A DNA stretch of 64,000 bases from a virus (IMGVR_UViG_3300010354_015978:1-64000); one strand, 5' to 3'. Positions 37,259-46,442 are shown, numbered from the stretch's first letter. Program-made: numbers and translations. Notes: generated from the letters alone by a model not told the origin.

Positions 37259-38739
37259 AGCACTATCTAGGTATCAGTGCTGGATTCCATGATGCTGCTG
37301 CCGCAGTGGTGCGCGAGGACGGTGAGATCCTGTTCGCCGGACACAGCGAACGCTACAGCAAACGCAAGAATGATGCCCACATACACTCTGGGCTGATCAA
37401 AGATCTCGATGCCTGGCAGTACGATGTAGTGGCCTTTTATGAACGTCCCTGGCTGCACAATGTACAGCAGTGGGTGTCAGGGCAGCGTGAGTGGGGCGCC
37501 TGGACCGTGCAAGGTGCCCTGCGGCAACAACTGGGCGACTGGGTGGATCGCATACCCCGGCAGCGGGGTTACGGGCATCATCTCAGCCATGCCGCAGCGG
37601 GCTTCCAGACGTCGCCATTCCGTGAAGCCACAGTGGTGGTGATTGATGCCATAGGCGAACTGGACACCATCAGCATATACCGTGCCTGGTACGATCAGGC
37701 AGGCCGTGCGCAGTATCGCAGGCTGTGGCGCTCGGGATATCCACACAGCATTGGGCTGTTCTACAGCGCAGCCACTCAACGCTGCGGCCTGCGAGCCCAG
37801 GAAGAAGAATACATCACCATGGGCATGGCTGCCTATGGCACACCGCGCTGGCAACTGGACATGCGTCAGGCCTTGATCACGCATGATCATGATCGTGTGT
37901 TGTTCCGAGAAAACCTGCACACCGGTTGGCCACAGGATCTCCTGCGCGATGCCACAGCAGAGGACATAGCAGCCTCGGCGCAGCAGCTCACGCAAGACAT
38001 GGTCTTGGACATCATGCGCCTGGCTCGCACGATCACGGACAGCCGCAATCTAGTGTACATGGGCGGCGTGGCCCTGAACTGCGTGATCAACAGCCAGTTG
38101 GGACGCATCTGGGACGATGTCTGGATCATGCCCAACCCCGGTGACGCTGGATCAAGCCTGGGCGCAGCGGCCCTGGCACATGGTGGCCCCTTGCACTGGC
38201 GCACGGCATTCCTGGGGCACAGCATCGCAGGGGAATATCCGGTACGAGCCTTGCTGCATGAACTGGAGCAGGCCGGCATGGTGGGTGTGGCGTCAGGACG
38301 CGCGGAATTTGGACCCAGAGCCCTGGGCAATCGCAGCCTGCTAGCGGACCCACGTGGCCCAGATATCAAGGACAAGGTAAATGACATCAAAAGACGACAA
38401 CGATTCCGACCATTTGCGCCGGTCATTCTGGAAGAACATGTTCATGACTACTTTGCTATGCCTAGCGGCTGGAATCACAGTAGGTACATGCAGGTCGTCG
38501 CTGATTGCCGGCGTCCTGACCTATATCCTGCTATCTGTCATGTTGACAACACTAGTCGTGTACAGACTGTTGCGCAGGATGGATCTGGGATACGACGGCT
38601 GCTAGAGGCCTGGTATCAGCGCACCGGCTGTGCTATGCTGTTGAACACTTCCTTGAACATCCGAGGTGAGCCCATGGTCAATGACCGCGTGGATGCAGCC
38701 AGGTTCACGCGCCTATACGGGGTCAGGGTCCTGGGCTAG
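37255..38739 (+). CDS. Carbamoyltransferase (NodU/CmcH/TobZ type)
   Basis: Transfers a carbamoyl group from carbamoyl phosphate, through a carbamoyl-adenylate, to a hydroxyl group of a sugar or similar acceptor. The N-terminal YrdC/Kae1-like domain starts YLGISAGFHDAAAAVVREDG, with GHSERYSKRKND and GHHLSHAAAGF (His108, 109, 112), which bind metal and nucleotide in this family. The C-terminal domain has EFGPRALGNRSLLADPR, then RFRPFAPVILEE and LLNTSLNIRGEPMV. Length (494 aa) is slightly below the usual 550-600 aa. It is the last gene of the plus-strand operon; its 3' end overlaps the convergent SGNH gene by 27 bases. Carbamoylation is common on aminoglycosides and Nod factors. Confidence 0.9.
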   Translation: MKHYLGISAGFHDAAAAVVREDGEILFAGHSERYSKRKNDAHIHSGLIKDLDAWQYDVVAFYERPWLHNVQQWVSGQREWGAWTVQGALRQQLGDWVDRIPRQRGYGHHLSHAAAGFQTSPFREATVVVIDAIGELDTISIYRAWYDQAGRAQYRRLWRSGYPHSIGLFYSAATQRCGLRAQEEEYITMGMAAYGTPRWQLDMRQALITHDHDRVLFRENLHTGWPQDLLRDATAEDIAASAQQLTQDMVLDIMRLARTITDSRNLVYMGGVALNCVINSQLGRIWDDVWIMPNPGDAGSSLGAAALAHGGPLHWRTAFLGHSIAGEYPVRALLHELEQAGMVGVASGRAEFGPRALGNRSLLADPRGPDIKDKVNDIKRRQRFRPFAPVILEEHVHDYFAMPSGWNHSRYMQVVADCRRPDLYPAICHVDNTSRVQTVAQDGSGIRRLLEAWYQRTGCAMLLNTSLNIRGEPMVNDRVDAARFTRLYGVRVLG

Positions 38740-39525
38740 ACCTCGCGCACGCAGCGCCGGCAACAGGTGTTGACGCGTCCATGCCAAATTGGCCTCTATG
38801 GTGGGATGCTGGGTATGATCTAGTTGGCCCATGGACATGGCATAGTCTCCAATGGGCAGCACAGTGCGCATGAGATCGCCCACGCGCTGGCTCAAGGCGC
38901 CCGGTATCACTGCAAGATCTGGTGTGGGATCTTTCCAGCTCATGAACATCCATTCAAAGCCGCGGCTTTCTAGATAACCTGCCAGGGCCACGATGTTGAT
39001 CATGCTTTGTAATACCTGCGAGTCTGCATCGATTACTCGCTTGTAATGATTGCGCATCTGCACTATGGGATCTTTATCATCCCGGGCTACATCTCGCCAA
39101 TTTTCGATCTTGAGTGTGCTGAATCTATCATTGAATCTATATACCCCGTCTGTGACATCTCGATTTTGAATGGAAAGATATGCACGTCGCGTCCAGGGTT
39201 CTACCAAGGCTGTTTCGGCTATGACATCAGTGCGTGTCATGCCTGACCACATCACTATGACCAGGGTGTTGTGTGGTGATACCAAGGGGTTGTTTTCGCA
39301 CTCGTTGATGATGCTGTTGTATATGTGTTGGCAACCACCACCCGACAGCGACACATCTAAAACCCGCTGGAACCCCGCCAGGTCCCGTAGATAATAGGGC
39401 CAATTCACCACGTGTTTGTTGGCGTGGTTGTGTGTGAAACTGCACCCGCTGACCAAGAGGTGTGCATGGCGACTTTGGGTTTCGGCAGCCAGTGTGCGGG
39501 GAGGATCGCGGTGATAGTGTGTCAT
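38713..39525 (-). CDS. SGNH-hydrolase-like protein, 270 aa
   Basis: Start chosen at ATG 39525, which overlaps the upstream gene's stop (ATGA). The segment LLVSGCSFTHNHANK (about residues 23-37) has the GxSxT block I of SGNH enzymes. SLSGGGCQHIYNSII supplies the block II glycine, and LVIVMWSGMTR corresponds to block III. A C-terminal D-x-x-H pair is visible in MGQLDHTQHPTIEAN. Cytoplasmic and probably an acyl esterase or transferase on a sugar. It is convergent with the carbamoyltransferase gene and last in a minus-strand operon starting at 42836. Confidence 0.6.
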   Translation of the reverse strand: MTHYHRDPPRTLAAETQSRHAHLLVSGCSFTHNHANKHVVNWPYYLRDLAGFQRVLDVSLSGGGCQHIYNSIINECENNPLVSPHNTLVIVMWSGMTRTDVIAETALVEPWTRRAYLSIQNRDVTDGVYRFNDRFSTLKIENWRDVARDDKDPIVQMRNHYKRVIDADSQVLQSMINIVALAGYLESRGFEWMFMSWKDPTPDLAVIPGALSQRVGDLMRTVLPIGDYAMSMGQLDHTQHPTIEANLAWTRQHLLPALRARGLAQDPDPV

Positions 39526-40559
39526 AGATACCTTTCCAGCCCACCGCGGCGACGTATGTCTTGTGTGCAGCAACTTATGCCCGAATCAAAAAAGTATTTG
39601 TGACGCTGTTCCACTATGATGGGTTCAATACCATGACGTTGGCAAAAATCAAAAACACCTTTGTTGTAACTGCTGAATATCACGTGCTGCTCGTCCACTA
39701 CCAGGCAGTTGACATCAAACACAGTCTCGGACACAAAACCGGTCCATTTGGTGAGATAGGTGTCCACGAACTGTGCAAATGCAGGATCGGGCTGCGGCTG
39801 CTGCACGTACCAGCGTCCGTTGAAGTTTTCATATTTGAACTTGCCCACTTCCTGTGCGGCAAATATGCTGGCGTCCCAGACCTTGTGGACTTCCCATCCG
39901 GGAAATGATTCGCGATAATTTATGTCAGCATCATGCATGCTGGAAATGATAACGCCGGGCTTGAGTATGGCAAACACAGCATCGCCGTGCCCATTGGTCT
40001 GGCAGTGATGCACACGGTATCGCGAGTCCAGTACATTGTCGCGGATCCACTCCATGTGCTGGGTAGTCAGGAACTCTGAATTATCAAAGAACACATCTTC
40101 TCCACAGCGCACGATGCATGAAGCCACGGCGCCCACTATGGGATGCGTGGCGTTGTAGCGTCCTTGATGCGGATCCAGTACCGAGCCCGGCTGTTGCTGC
40201 TCGTAGTGGTGCAGCACCCGGTCCATTTCCGGAATGTTCAACACACGCAACAAGCGTTCGCCCAGCGTGATCTGCCAATCACGCGGGGTCAAGGGCGGCA
40301 GTGGCGCATAGTGCTGTCGCACCGCATGCTGCGTGAAACGATCTACATCAATGAGATCGGGGCGCCGTACCGTGACTCCAAACCCCTCCAGTACTTGACA
40401 CAGTCGATCAAGATCTTCAGCGGTCTCGCTCAAGAGCTGTCCCAATTGATCACGCACCTGTTTGTTTTCTATAAAGGCAAAATGTTCTGGCGTGTAAACG
40501 CGGCCCACGATGATCTCTTCCAGGGGCTGCCAACTGGTATAACTGCTTATCTGGGACAT
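39522..40559 (-). CDS. Amidinotransferase (arginine:glycine amidinotransferase-like)
   Basis: Transfers an amidino group, usually from arginine, to an amine and makes a guanidino group. The start YTSWQPLEEIIVGRVY, the metal-free catalytic pair His191 (GHGDAVF) and Cys330 (GISCCTQDIRRRGG), and the overall length (345 aa) match the AGAT/StrB family of the pentein fold. In AGAT the Cys region reads HCWTCD, and here SCCTQD keeps the nucleophile. StrB-type enzymes guanidinylate inosamine in streptomycin synthesis, so an amino-sugar or aminocyclitol acceptor is attractive here. It overlaps both neighbours in the minus-strand operon. The acceptor is inference. Confidence 0.85.
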   Translation of the reverse strand: MSQISSYTSWQPLEEIIVGRVYTPEHFAFIENKQVRDQLGQLLSETAEDLDRLCQVLEGFGVTVRRPDLIDVDRFTQHAVRQHYAPLPPLTPRDWQITLGERLLRVLNIPEMDRVLHHYEQQQPGSVLDPHQGRYNATHPIVGAVASCIVRCGEDVFFDNSEFLTTQHMEWIRDNVLDSRYRVHHCQTNGHGDAVFAILKPGVIISSMHDADINYRESFPGWEVHKVWDASIFAAQEVGKFKYENFNGRWYVQQPQPDPAFAQFVDTYLTKWTGFVSETVFDVNCLVVDEQHVIFSSYNKGVFDFCQRHGIEPIIVEQRHKYFFDSGISCCTQDIRRRGGLERYL

Positions 40560-41752
40560 TGTAACCGCCTCGCTATGTCATATATAGGTTCCCGCACACG
40601 GCCCTGGAACATTTCTTGGTTGTGTGCAAGATCGGGCAGGATGCTGTCCCACCATACCTCGCTGTTGCAATCACGCGCCACGCGGCGTGCCGACTCTATA
40701 AAGGCCCGGGCGCGATCATAGTGGTCCAGCACTGTGTCATAGCCATGATCTATCACATGATCAAATGTGCGATAGCCCATGTTGCGCAGTTCCTGTATGT
40801 TGCCTGCTGCACCAGCGATCAAAAAAGGTTGTCCATGCTTGATGGGTTTGAATGTCTTTTCCGTGAGGAACACACCCTGGCTCTGATCCACGTCAAAATG
40901 AGTCTCCAACACGATGTGGCAACGGCTGCGGAAAAGATCAAGATTGACATCGTGGTGTGCATTGTGTTGCTCGGCAGAAAAATCATCGCAGCGGTGCGGT
41001 GTGTGCTGCAGAAACAGGTTGAGATGCCCCTGCCACTCCCGATCATGGGTGAGATCGATGGGGTTATCACTGCCATGATCCTGCGCGGGCAGATCCGCGG
41101 TGTTGTAACTCCACATGCTGCTTTCCAACAAACCATGGCGCCACAGGCCACTCATGATGGTGGCGCGCCACCATTTGTGATATCGATTCACTGCGGTAAA
41201 GGTATAAGGTCCTGCTGTGCGATTTAGACTCAGGGTGCGCTGATTGCGATTGACATGGCGGAAAAAGAATTCATGATCGGGGAAGTAAATGAAGTTGTCA
41301 ATGTCACGCGCCGCGGTATTGGCTGAAATGAATCGGTAGCAGTCCCGGGGCAGATCGTTGCGATCTGCCATGAGATCCAGTTTGTTTTTTATCCTATAGG
41401 GATTGTCGCCTTCATGATAGTAAAACAGCACGCCCACCTGGCGCCGTTGTATGCGCTGACGCAGCATGTCATTGAACATGGCGAAATAGTCAAGATCCAG
41501 GTCAAACCAGCCCAGGGCCACGGGATACCAGGCCCAATCAAAATCTTCCCATATGGTGCACACACGGAAGTCCACGTGCGCGTCGCGCAGATAGGTCAAC
41601 AGCCTCAAGGGAATGGTACGGGGATAGTGGTGATCAAACTGTTTCCATTCCGGTGTGCGTGGCTGTGCATGCCAGCGAGCCAGGTTGGGATGCGGCGTCC
41701 CAGGCTCCAGTACTTGATCATAACAAAATATCAGCTCAGTCATTGAAATCAT
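40547..41752 (-). CDS. EKxxKP-type glycosyltransferase-like protein, paralogue C
   Basis: 401 aa; ATG 41752 is used, with an alternative at 41743 (MTELIFCYDQ) that overlaps the upstream gene by 8 bases. The C-terminal conserved block is LTEKTFKPIKHGQPFLIAG, then MGYRTFDHVIDHGYD. An N-terminal DFRVCTIWEDFDWAW and CHIVLETHFDVDQ precede it. Same family as the genes at 26407, 29465 and 41736. Probably a GT-B-like glycosyltransferase or a related nucleotide-sugar enzyme. It sits between paralogue D and the amidinotransferase with overlaps on both sides, so expression is coupled. Confidence 0.6.
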   Translation of the reverse strand: MISMTELIFCYDQVLEPGTPHPNLARWHAQPRTPEWKQFDHHYPRTIPLRLLTYLRDAHVDFRVCTIWEDFDWAWYPVALGWFDLDLDYFAMFNDMLRQRIQRRQVGVLFYYHEGDNPYRIKNKLDLMADRNDLPRDCYRFISANTAARDIDNFIYFPDHEFFFRHVNRNQRTLSLNRTAGPYTFTAVNRYHKWWRATIMSGLWRHGLLESSMWSYNTADLPAQDHGSDNPIDLTHDREWQGHLNLFLQHTPHRCDDFSAEQHNAHHDVNLDLFRSRCHIVLETHFDVDQSQGVFLTEKTFKPIKHGQPFLIAGAAGNIQELRNMGYRTFDHVIDHGYDTVLDHYDRARAFIESARRVARDCNSEVWWDSILPDLAHNQEMFQGRVREPIYDIARRLQCPR

Positions 41753-42836
41753 CTCTGATTTGCTTCAGCATGGCCGTGAGTTCGCGCCATAGTATTTGCT
41801 CAAATGCACCGCCGTAGAAGTGTTGATGATTGTGTTGGACCACGTCTCTGCATTGATCATTGAGGATACCAAGCTCACGATCTGTGCGTTGATCCATCCA
41901 CAGCAATAGCTCGGCCACGCGCTGCGCACGAACATCATCGTTGGGCTCTAGATCGTAACTCTCGTCCCAGACATCATGGAAGGTGCGGAATCCATAACTG
42001 CGCAGGTACTCCAGACTGCCCGGTGCTGCCAACAGTACAAAAGGTCTGCCCATGGCAACAGGTTTCAAAGTCTTTTCCGTGAGATGCAGGCGCTGTGCCG
42101 AATACACAGTTTCTGTGACCACATAGGCCAGACTGTCATGGGCTTCCTGCCACTGCGTGAGTTCATAACTGCGCATGGGGTGGTCATGTTCGCCTGCAAA
42201 GTTCCAGGGCAGCCCGGCGCGGGCAAACACGCCGACAGCATCCTCCGGCAAGTGATCCACGAGATCCTGTACAGCCACACCTTCCTGTGGACATGTAGCG
42301 GGGAAACTCACATGGGCATTGCGCACGCCGCCGCGCAAGAGGTGGTACATCAAGGTGACCCTGTGGCGCCGACGCCCACCAATGATGCGATTTGGCGCAA
42401 GGAAACTGCGGGTGATGCGCGACTGCTGAGGTCGCAGCCAGGTGCGGTCATAGCCCCGGAACCAATCCAGAGCAGCCCAACCATGGAAGAAATAATAGTA
42501 GGACTTCCAACCCCATCGCTCACAGGCCGCCCGCACAGCATCACTGTTCATCTCACTGTGCACCAGGGCGCGACTGCGCGGACCAATATGATTATTGAGA
42601 TCCCGGCTGCGTTCACGCACAGCATCAAACAGGGGCGCATGTAGATCCAAATGGATTGGCTCTTGGTCATGAAATAGTATATAATTAAGTTCGTGACTAC
42701 CAGCACCATCACTGACGCACAAGTTCTCCACACCGGTGTGACCAAATGGCGCACAGTGATAGAATCTGGTCCTGGGCACGTTACGCTGCAAATAGGTGCC
42801 AAATACCTGATGGTAGATCTCGTCGATCCTAATCAT
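41736..42836 (-). CDS. EKxxKP-type glycosyltransferase-like protein, paralogue D
   Basis: 366 aa. The conserved block LTEKTLKPVAMGRPFVLLA is followed by YGFRTFHDVWDESYD. The N-terminus has NYILFHDQEPIHLDLHAP and a region with SRALVHSEMNSD, which could be the acceptor-side domain. It is the first gene of the minus-strand operon 42836-38713. Its ATG shares two bases with the ATG of the divergent gene at 42835 (CATG), leaving no room for separate promoters or ribosome sites outside coding sequence. Reaction inferred from the shared motif only. Confidence 0.6.
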   Translation of the reverse strand: MIRIDEIYHQVFGTYLQRNVPRTRFYHCAPFGHTGVENLCVSDGAGSHELNYILFHDQEPIHLDLHAPLFDAVRERSRDLNNHIGPRSRALVHSEMNSDAVRAACERWGWKSYYYFFHGWAALDWFRGYDRTWLRPQQSRITRSFLAPNRIIGGRRRHRVTLMYHLLRGGVRNAHVSFPATCPQEGVAVQDLVDHLPEDAVGVFARAGLPWNFAGEHDHPMRSYELTQWQEAHDSLAYVVTETVYSAQRLHLTEKTLKPVAMGRPFVLLAAPGSLEYLRSYGFRTFHDVWDESYDLEPNDDVRAQRVAELLLWMDQRTDRELGILNDQCRDVVQHNHQHFYGGAFEQILWRELTAMLKQIRDDFND

Positions 42837-44445
42837 GTTTGATGTTTTTTATCTAGACCGGCCCACTGGATTGTTCCCGCATGAGCGCTGGGCGCGTGAC
42901 CTTGATCATGCGCGGGCCCAAAGCGGTACCCGATACTGCTGGGTGCTGGATTACTTATCGGACTATCGGGGCTTTGATTTCCTTTGGGAACCCGCACCCT
43001 GGCAGAGCCATCAGGCACATGCCTGGCCCAGTCAGCATCAGGTCACGGGTGGTACATGGTTGTTGCCCAGACAGGGCTACAGTGACGTCAATCGTGAACA
43101 TGATCCTGTGCCACGACGTGCCTCGGTACCTCGTCTGCACATACATCATTGTGCTGCGACACTAGATCATGGTGATGCCAACACGCGCTATATTTCCAGT
43201 TACCTGGGCACTCTGCGACGCGCTCTGTCCAAGACCGATTGGCAGCACTGCTGGGTTACCACGGACGTGTGCGACTACATGGGTTTTGATTTTTCTTGGC
43301 ATCCCAGCGAGTGGCAGCAGGATCTCTTGCATGTCTGGCACAGCGATGATCAAAAGTTCGGTGACACCTTTTACATTCATGTGCCCACGTTTCTCGAGCG
43401 CAGCGAACGCCTACAGGCTCTGGAACACTATCCTGGACTGAACTTTGTGGATGTGTCAGTACCGCGCTGCCCCGTGCCCCAGATACGCTATAGTGAGCAT
43501 ACTGTGGTCAATGCCATACTCGCACACGAATTTGATACCCCCGTGGTACAGTTCCATCGCGAGCATGCCATTAACACCCCGCCGGCTGTGTGCCTGTGGC
43601 AGGAACGCACCAAAGCCGTTACGCCACTCAACACCAGCCACAGCACTGTGCTGGTACCTCGCGAAGCCAAGAACCATGTGCGCACCCAGGTCTATGACTA
43701 TGCCTGGTTGGATCGCGACAAGATCATGTACCCCGATGCTCCCCTGGACGTGGTATTCATCAGCAATGGCGAGCCCAGGGCCCAAGAGTTCTATCAACAG
43801 TTGGTGCGATCGGTACAAAGCCGTGGATACACCAACAACATACACTGGGTCCGGGATGTAGCCGGCCGGGTCGCGGCCTATCATGCAGCAGCTCGGGCCA
43901 GCATGACACCCTGGTTCTTTGCGGTGTTTGCCAAGTTATGGGTGTCAGAAGAGTTTGATTGGTCATGGCAGCCCGACTACCTACAACAACCCAAGCACTA
44001 CATCTTTCATGCGGTCAACATGGCAAACCGATTGGAATACGGGCACCAGGCCATGATAGCCTACAATCGCGACTTGGTGTTGGCCAATCCTGGCCTGGGG
44101 CTGGACTTTACGCTGGATTCACCACACCAAGTGGTGCCCGTGCTGTCGGGGCGCGCCATCTCTACGTCGGCCTGGCAGGCCTGGCGCACAGCGTTCCGTG
44201 AAGTGATAAAACTGCGGCACAGCCTGCCCGACATAGACAGCGAATATCGCATCTCGCAGTGGGTGTTGCCCAATCCACGCCAGCAAGAGCTCTATGGTGA
44301 AGACTGGAGCGCTCTGGGCGCCCAGGATGCCCTGGCCTACTACGACGAAGTGGGTGGTGACTTTGACGCCCTGCGTCTCAGTTATGAGTGGTCTTGGCTG
44401 GCGAGCTATGCGCTGTTACGGCGTGGGCTCGCACCTGATCAATGA
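42835..44445 (+). CDS. Protein with threefold internal repeat, 536 aa
   Basis: Contains three copies of a module: CWVLDYLSDYRGFDFLWEP (about residues 35-53), CWVTTDVCDYMGFDFSWHP (about 142-160) and FFAVFAKLWVSEEFDWSWQP (about 361-380). Each continues with a Trp/His segment and an aromatic -FYIHVP or -YIFHAVN strand. No catalytic motif is clear; DVVFISNGEPRAQEFYQQLV near residue 305 resembles a Rossmann start. It may be a multi-domain glycosyltransferase-like or scaffold protein of the glycan island. It is divergent from 42836 with a two-base start overlap and convergent with the DegT gene with a 68-base overlap. Not recognised as a named family. Confidence 0.65.
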   Translation: MFDVFYLDRPTGLFPHERWARDLDHARAQSGTRYCWVLDYLSDYRGFDFLWEPAPWQSHQAHAWPSQHQVTGGTWLLPRQGYSDVNREHDPVPRRASVPRLHIHHCAATLDHGDANTRYISSYLGTLRRALSKTDWQHCWVTTDVCDYMGFDFSWHPSEWQQDLLHVWHSDDQKFGDTFYIHVPTFLERSERLQALEHYPGLNFVDVSVPRCPVPQIRYSEHTVVNAILAHEFDTPVVQFHREHAINTPPAVCLWQERTKAVTPLNTSHSTVLVPREAKNHVRTQVYDYAWLDRDKIMYPDAPLDVVFISNGEPRAQEFYQQLVRSVQSRGYTNNIHWVRDVAGRVAAYHAAARASMTPWFFAVFAKLWVSEEFDWSWQPDYLQQPKHYIFHAVNMANRLEYGHQAMIAYNRDLVLANPGLGLDFTLDSPHQVVPVLSGRAISTSAWQAWRTAFREVIKLRHSLPDIDSEYRISQWVLPNPRQQELYGEDWSALGAQDALAYYDEVGGDFDALRLSYEWSWLASYALLRRGLAPDQ

Positions 44446-45514
44446 TGTAGTCCACCTGCAGGTCCGTGAGCTCGGGATACAGGGGCAGGCTCAACACACG
44501 ACGGGCCAGAGCACTGGCCCTGCTGAGTATACCGGGACCCGCGCACTGACGGAACTCGCCCAGTTCATGCAGGGGCTGCGCATAATGCACTCGTGTGTCG
44601 ATGCCGTGCTGCGCAAATTGCTGACGCAGCACATCGCGATCATCCACATCAATCACGAACTTCTGCAAGGCATGTCCGCGGATGTTGTCGCGCGTGACCA
44701 GGCATCGTACCGGTGTGTTGTTGAGTTGTTCCATCCAGTAGGTGGCGATCTTTTGCCTGCGCGCCTGCCACTGGTCCACATACTGTGTCTTGATCATCAG
44801 CACCGCGCAATCCAGCTCGCTCATGCGGCTGTTGGTGCCTGACACACGGTGATAGGGCTTGCCATTGTCTCTCCAACTCTCGGCAAAGTCCGCCAGCTCG
44901 CTGTCATTGGTCAGCACAGCGCCGCCATTGCCCATGGCTGCGAGATTTTTCATGGGATCAAAGCTCACGGCTGCATCGCCGATGCGCTGACAGTCGTCTG
45001 ACAGCCAGTGCTGTGCAGCATCCTCCAGCAACAGCCTGGGACTCTGCCAGGCCTGCTGCCAGGCACGGAAACTATTGAGTCCCAGATATTCACTGACCCC
45101 GGCACCATACAGTCCCACCAGCATCACAGCGTTGAAAGTGCTATCACCCGCGCGAGTCACATCCATGATGCCACGTTCGTCGGTGTCGGCAAACACTACT
45201 TCCCAGCCTGATCGCATGAAAGCATTGGCCGAAGCAGCATAGGTCAGCGCAGGCACCAGTATCCTGGGCGGATCCATGACGTGTTGCAGCGCATGATACT
45301 GGGCCAGGCACTCCAGCGCCTGTGTGCCGCTGTGTACCGTGATGGCATGACGCACACGGTTGCGCTGGGCCAACCAGGCCTCGAACTCCGCTGTGTAGTT
45401 GCCGTTCATGAGCTGACCCGATCGCAACACTTCATCGGTGCGATCCAGGATCTCGCTGCGCAGATTGCTATACTGTTTTTGGAGACCAGTAAAGGGAATT
45501 TTTAAGCCAGTCAT
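44378..45514 (-). CDS. DegT/DnrJ/EryC1/StrS-type sugar aminotransferase
   Basis: PLP-dependent aminotransferase that converts a keto-sugar or keto-cyclitol to the amino form. From ATG 45514 (378 aa) it starts with KIPFTGLQKQYSNLRSEI, the usual family N-terminus. HSGTQALECL, LLLEDAAQ (Asp165) and SFDPMKNLAAMGNGGAV with the PLP lysine Lys189 follow. TNSRMSELDCAV is the expected substrate-site segment. The start overlaps the epimerase stop by 47 bases, so the pair probably acts in sequence: epimerase or dehydratase, then aminotransferase. A longer open frame to 45643 would only overlap the epimerase further. Confidence 0.9.
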   Translation of the reverse strand: MTGLKIPFTGLQKQYSNLRSEILDRTDEVLRSGQLMNGNYTAEFEAWLAQRNRVRHAITVHSGTQALECLAQYHALQHVMDPPRILVPALTYAASANAFMRSGWEVVFADTDERGIMDVTRAGDSTFNAVMLVGLYGAGVSEYLGLNSFRAWQQAWQSPRLLLEDAAQHWLSDDCQRIGDAAVSFDPMKNLAAMGNGGAVLTNDSELADFAESWRDNGKPYHRVSGTNSRMSELDCAVLMIKTQYVDQWQARRQKIATYWMEQLNNTPVRCLVTRDNIRGHALQKFVIDVDDRDVLRQQFAQHGIDTRVHYAQPLHELGEFRQCAGPGILSRASALARRVLSLPLYPELTDLQVDYIIDQVRAHAVTAHSSPAKTTHN

Positions 45515-46442
45515 GATAGGCCTGGAATCCTTGTTCCACATCCACCTGTGGGTTGAAGTCAAAGTCACGTCGCGCAGCGTCGATGTTGAGCGCGCCACGG
45601 CTGGGGAAGTCCTGGTCTCGATCCAGGCATTCGATGCTGCCACGTCCAGCGATCCTCACGGCCAATTTGGCAGCATCCAACAGGGTGCGACTGTGGCTCT
45701 TGGTGATGTTGTAGGTGCGATTGGCAGTGTTGTTGCTCAAGGCCGCAGCCACAATGCCGGCAGCAGCATCATCCACGTAGGTGAAGTCCAGGGTCTCTTG
45801 TGCGCCTCGCACCTGCAGAGCGCGACCTTGCATGGCCTGCAACAGGAAGCGAGATATCACTCGATCGCCCATGTCCAAGGGACCGTACACAGCACTGGGA
45901 CGCAGGATCACATGTTCAAAAGCACCCCGGCGCGTGTAGTCGCGCAGCAGCATCTCGCCTGCCAGTTTCATGATGCCATACTGTCCTTGGGGATGGCAGG
46001 GTGCATCTTCGCGCACGTCGTCTTGGAAATCTCCGTACACCATGCTGCTGCTGGCATACACCAACCTTGACACCGAGTTCTTTCGCGCCAGTTCACACAG
46101 GGTCAATGTGCCCTGCATCATGGTACGTGCAGCAAGATCGGGATTGGCACCCACGACCTTTTGTCGCGGAAAACTGGCCAGGTGTATGATGATGTCGGGA
46201 CGCTGTTCTTCCAGCACGATGCGAGTGGCCCGTGCATCTGCGATGTCGCTGACAAACAGGCGCGTGTTGGCATCGATGCGGCGCTCACGCTCCTGCATGA
46301 GATAATCTACTTCCGCGGGATCCAGAACTTCGTAGTTGGTAAGGTTGTCTATCACACTGACTGTGTGTTGTTGCTGCTGCAACTGTCTCACCACGTTGTG
46401 TCCGATCAAACCCAGGCCACCGGTCACCAATACTTTAGCCAT
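45468..46442 (-). CDS. NAD-dependent epimerase/dehydratase (UDP-glucose 4-epimerase-like)
   Basis: Extended SDR acting on a nucleotide sugar. The Rossmann motif KVLVTGGLGLIGHNVV (TGxxGxxG intact) is followed by IDNLTNYE, ASSSMVYGDFQ, the YGIMK active-site pair and LRPSAVYGP. Length 324 aa is normal. It overlaps the 79-aa gene upstream by 8 bases and the DegT gene downstream by 47 bases. With the DegT enzyme it could form a two-step route to an amino sugar. The substrate cannot be read from sequence. Confidence 0.85.
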   Translation of the reverse strand: MAKVLVTGGLGLIGHNVVRQLQQQQHTVSVIDNLTNYEVLDPAEVDYLMQERERRIDANTRLFVSDIADARATRIVLEEQRPDIIIHLASFPRQKVVGANPDLAARTMMQGTLTLCELARKNSVSRLVYASSSMVYGDFQDDVREDAPCHPQGQYGIMKLAGEMLLRDYTRRGAFEHVILRPSAVYGPLDMGDRVISRFLLQAMQGRALQVRGAQETLDFTYVDDAAAGIVAAALSNNTANRTYNITKSHSRTLLDAAKLAVRIAGRGSIECLDRDQDFPSRGALNIDAARRDFDFNPQVDVEQGFQAYHDWLKNSLYWSPKTV

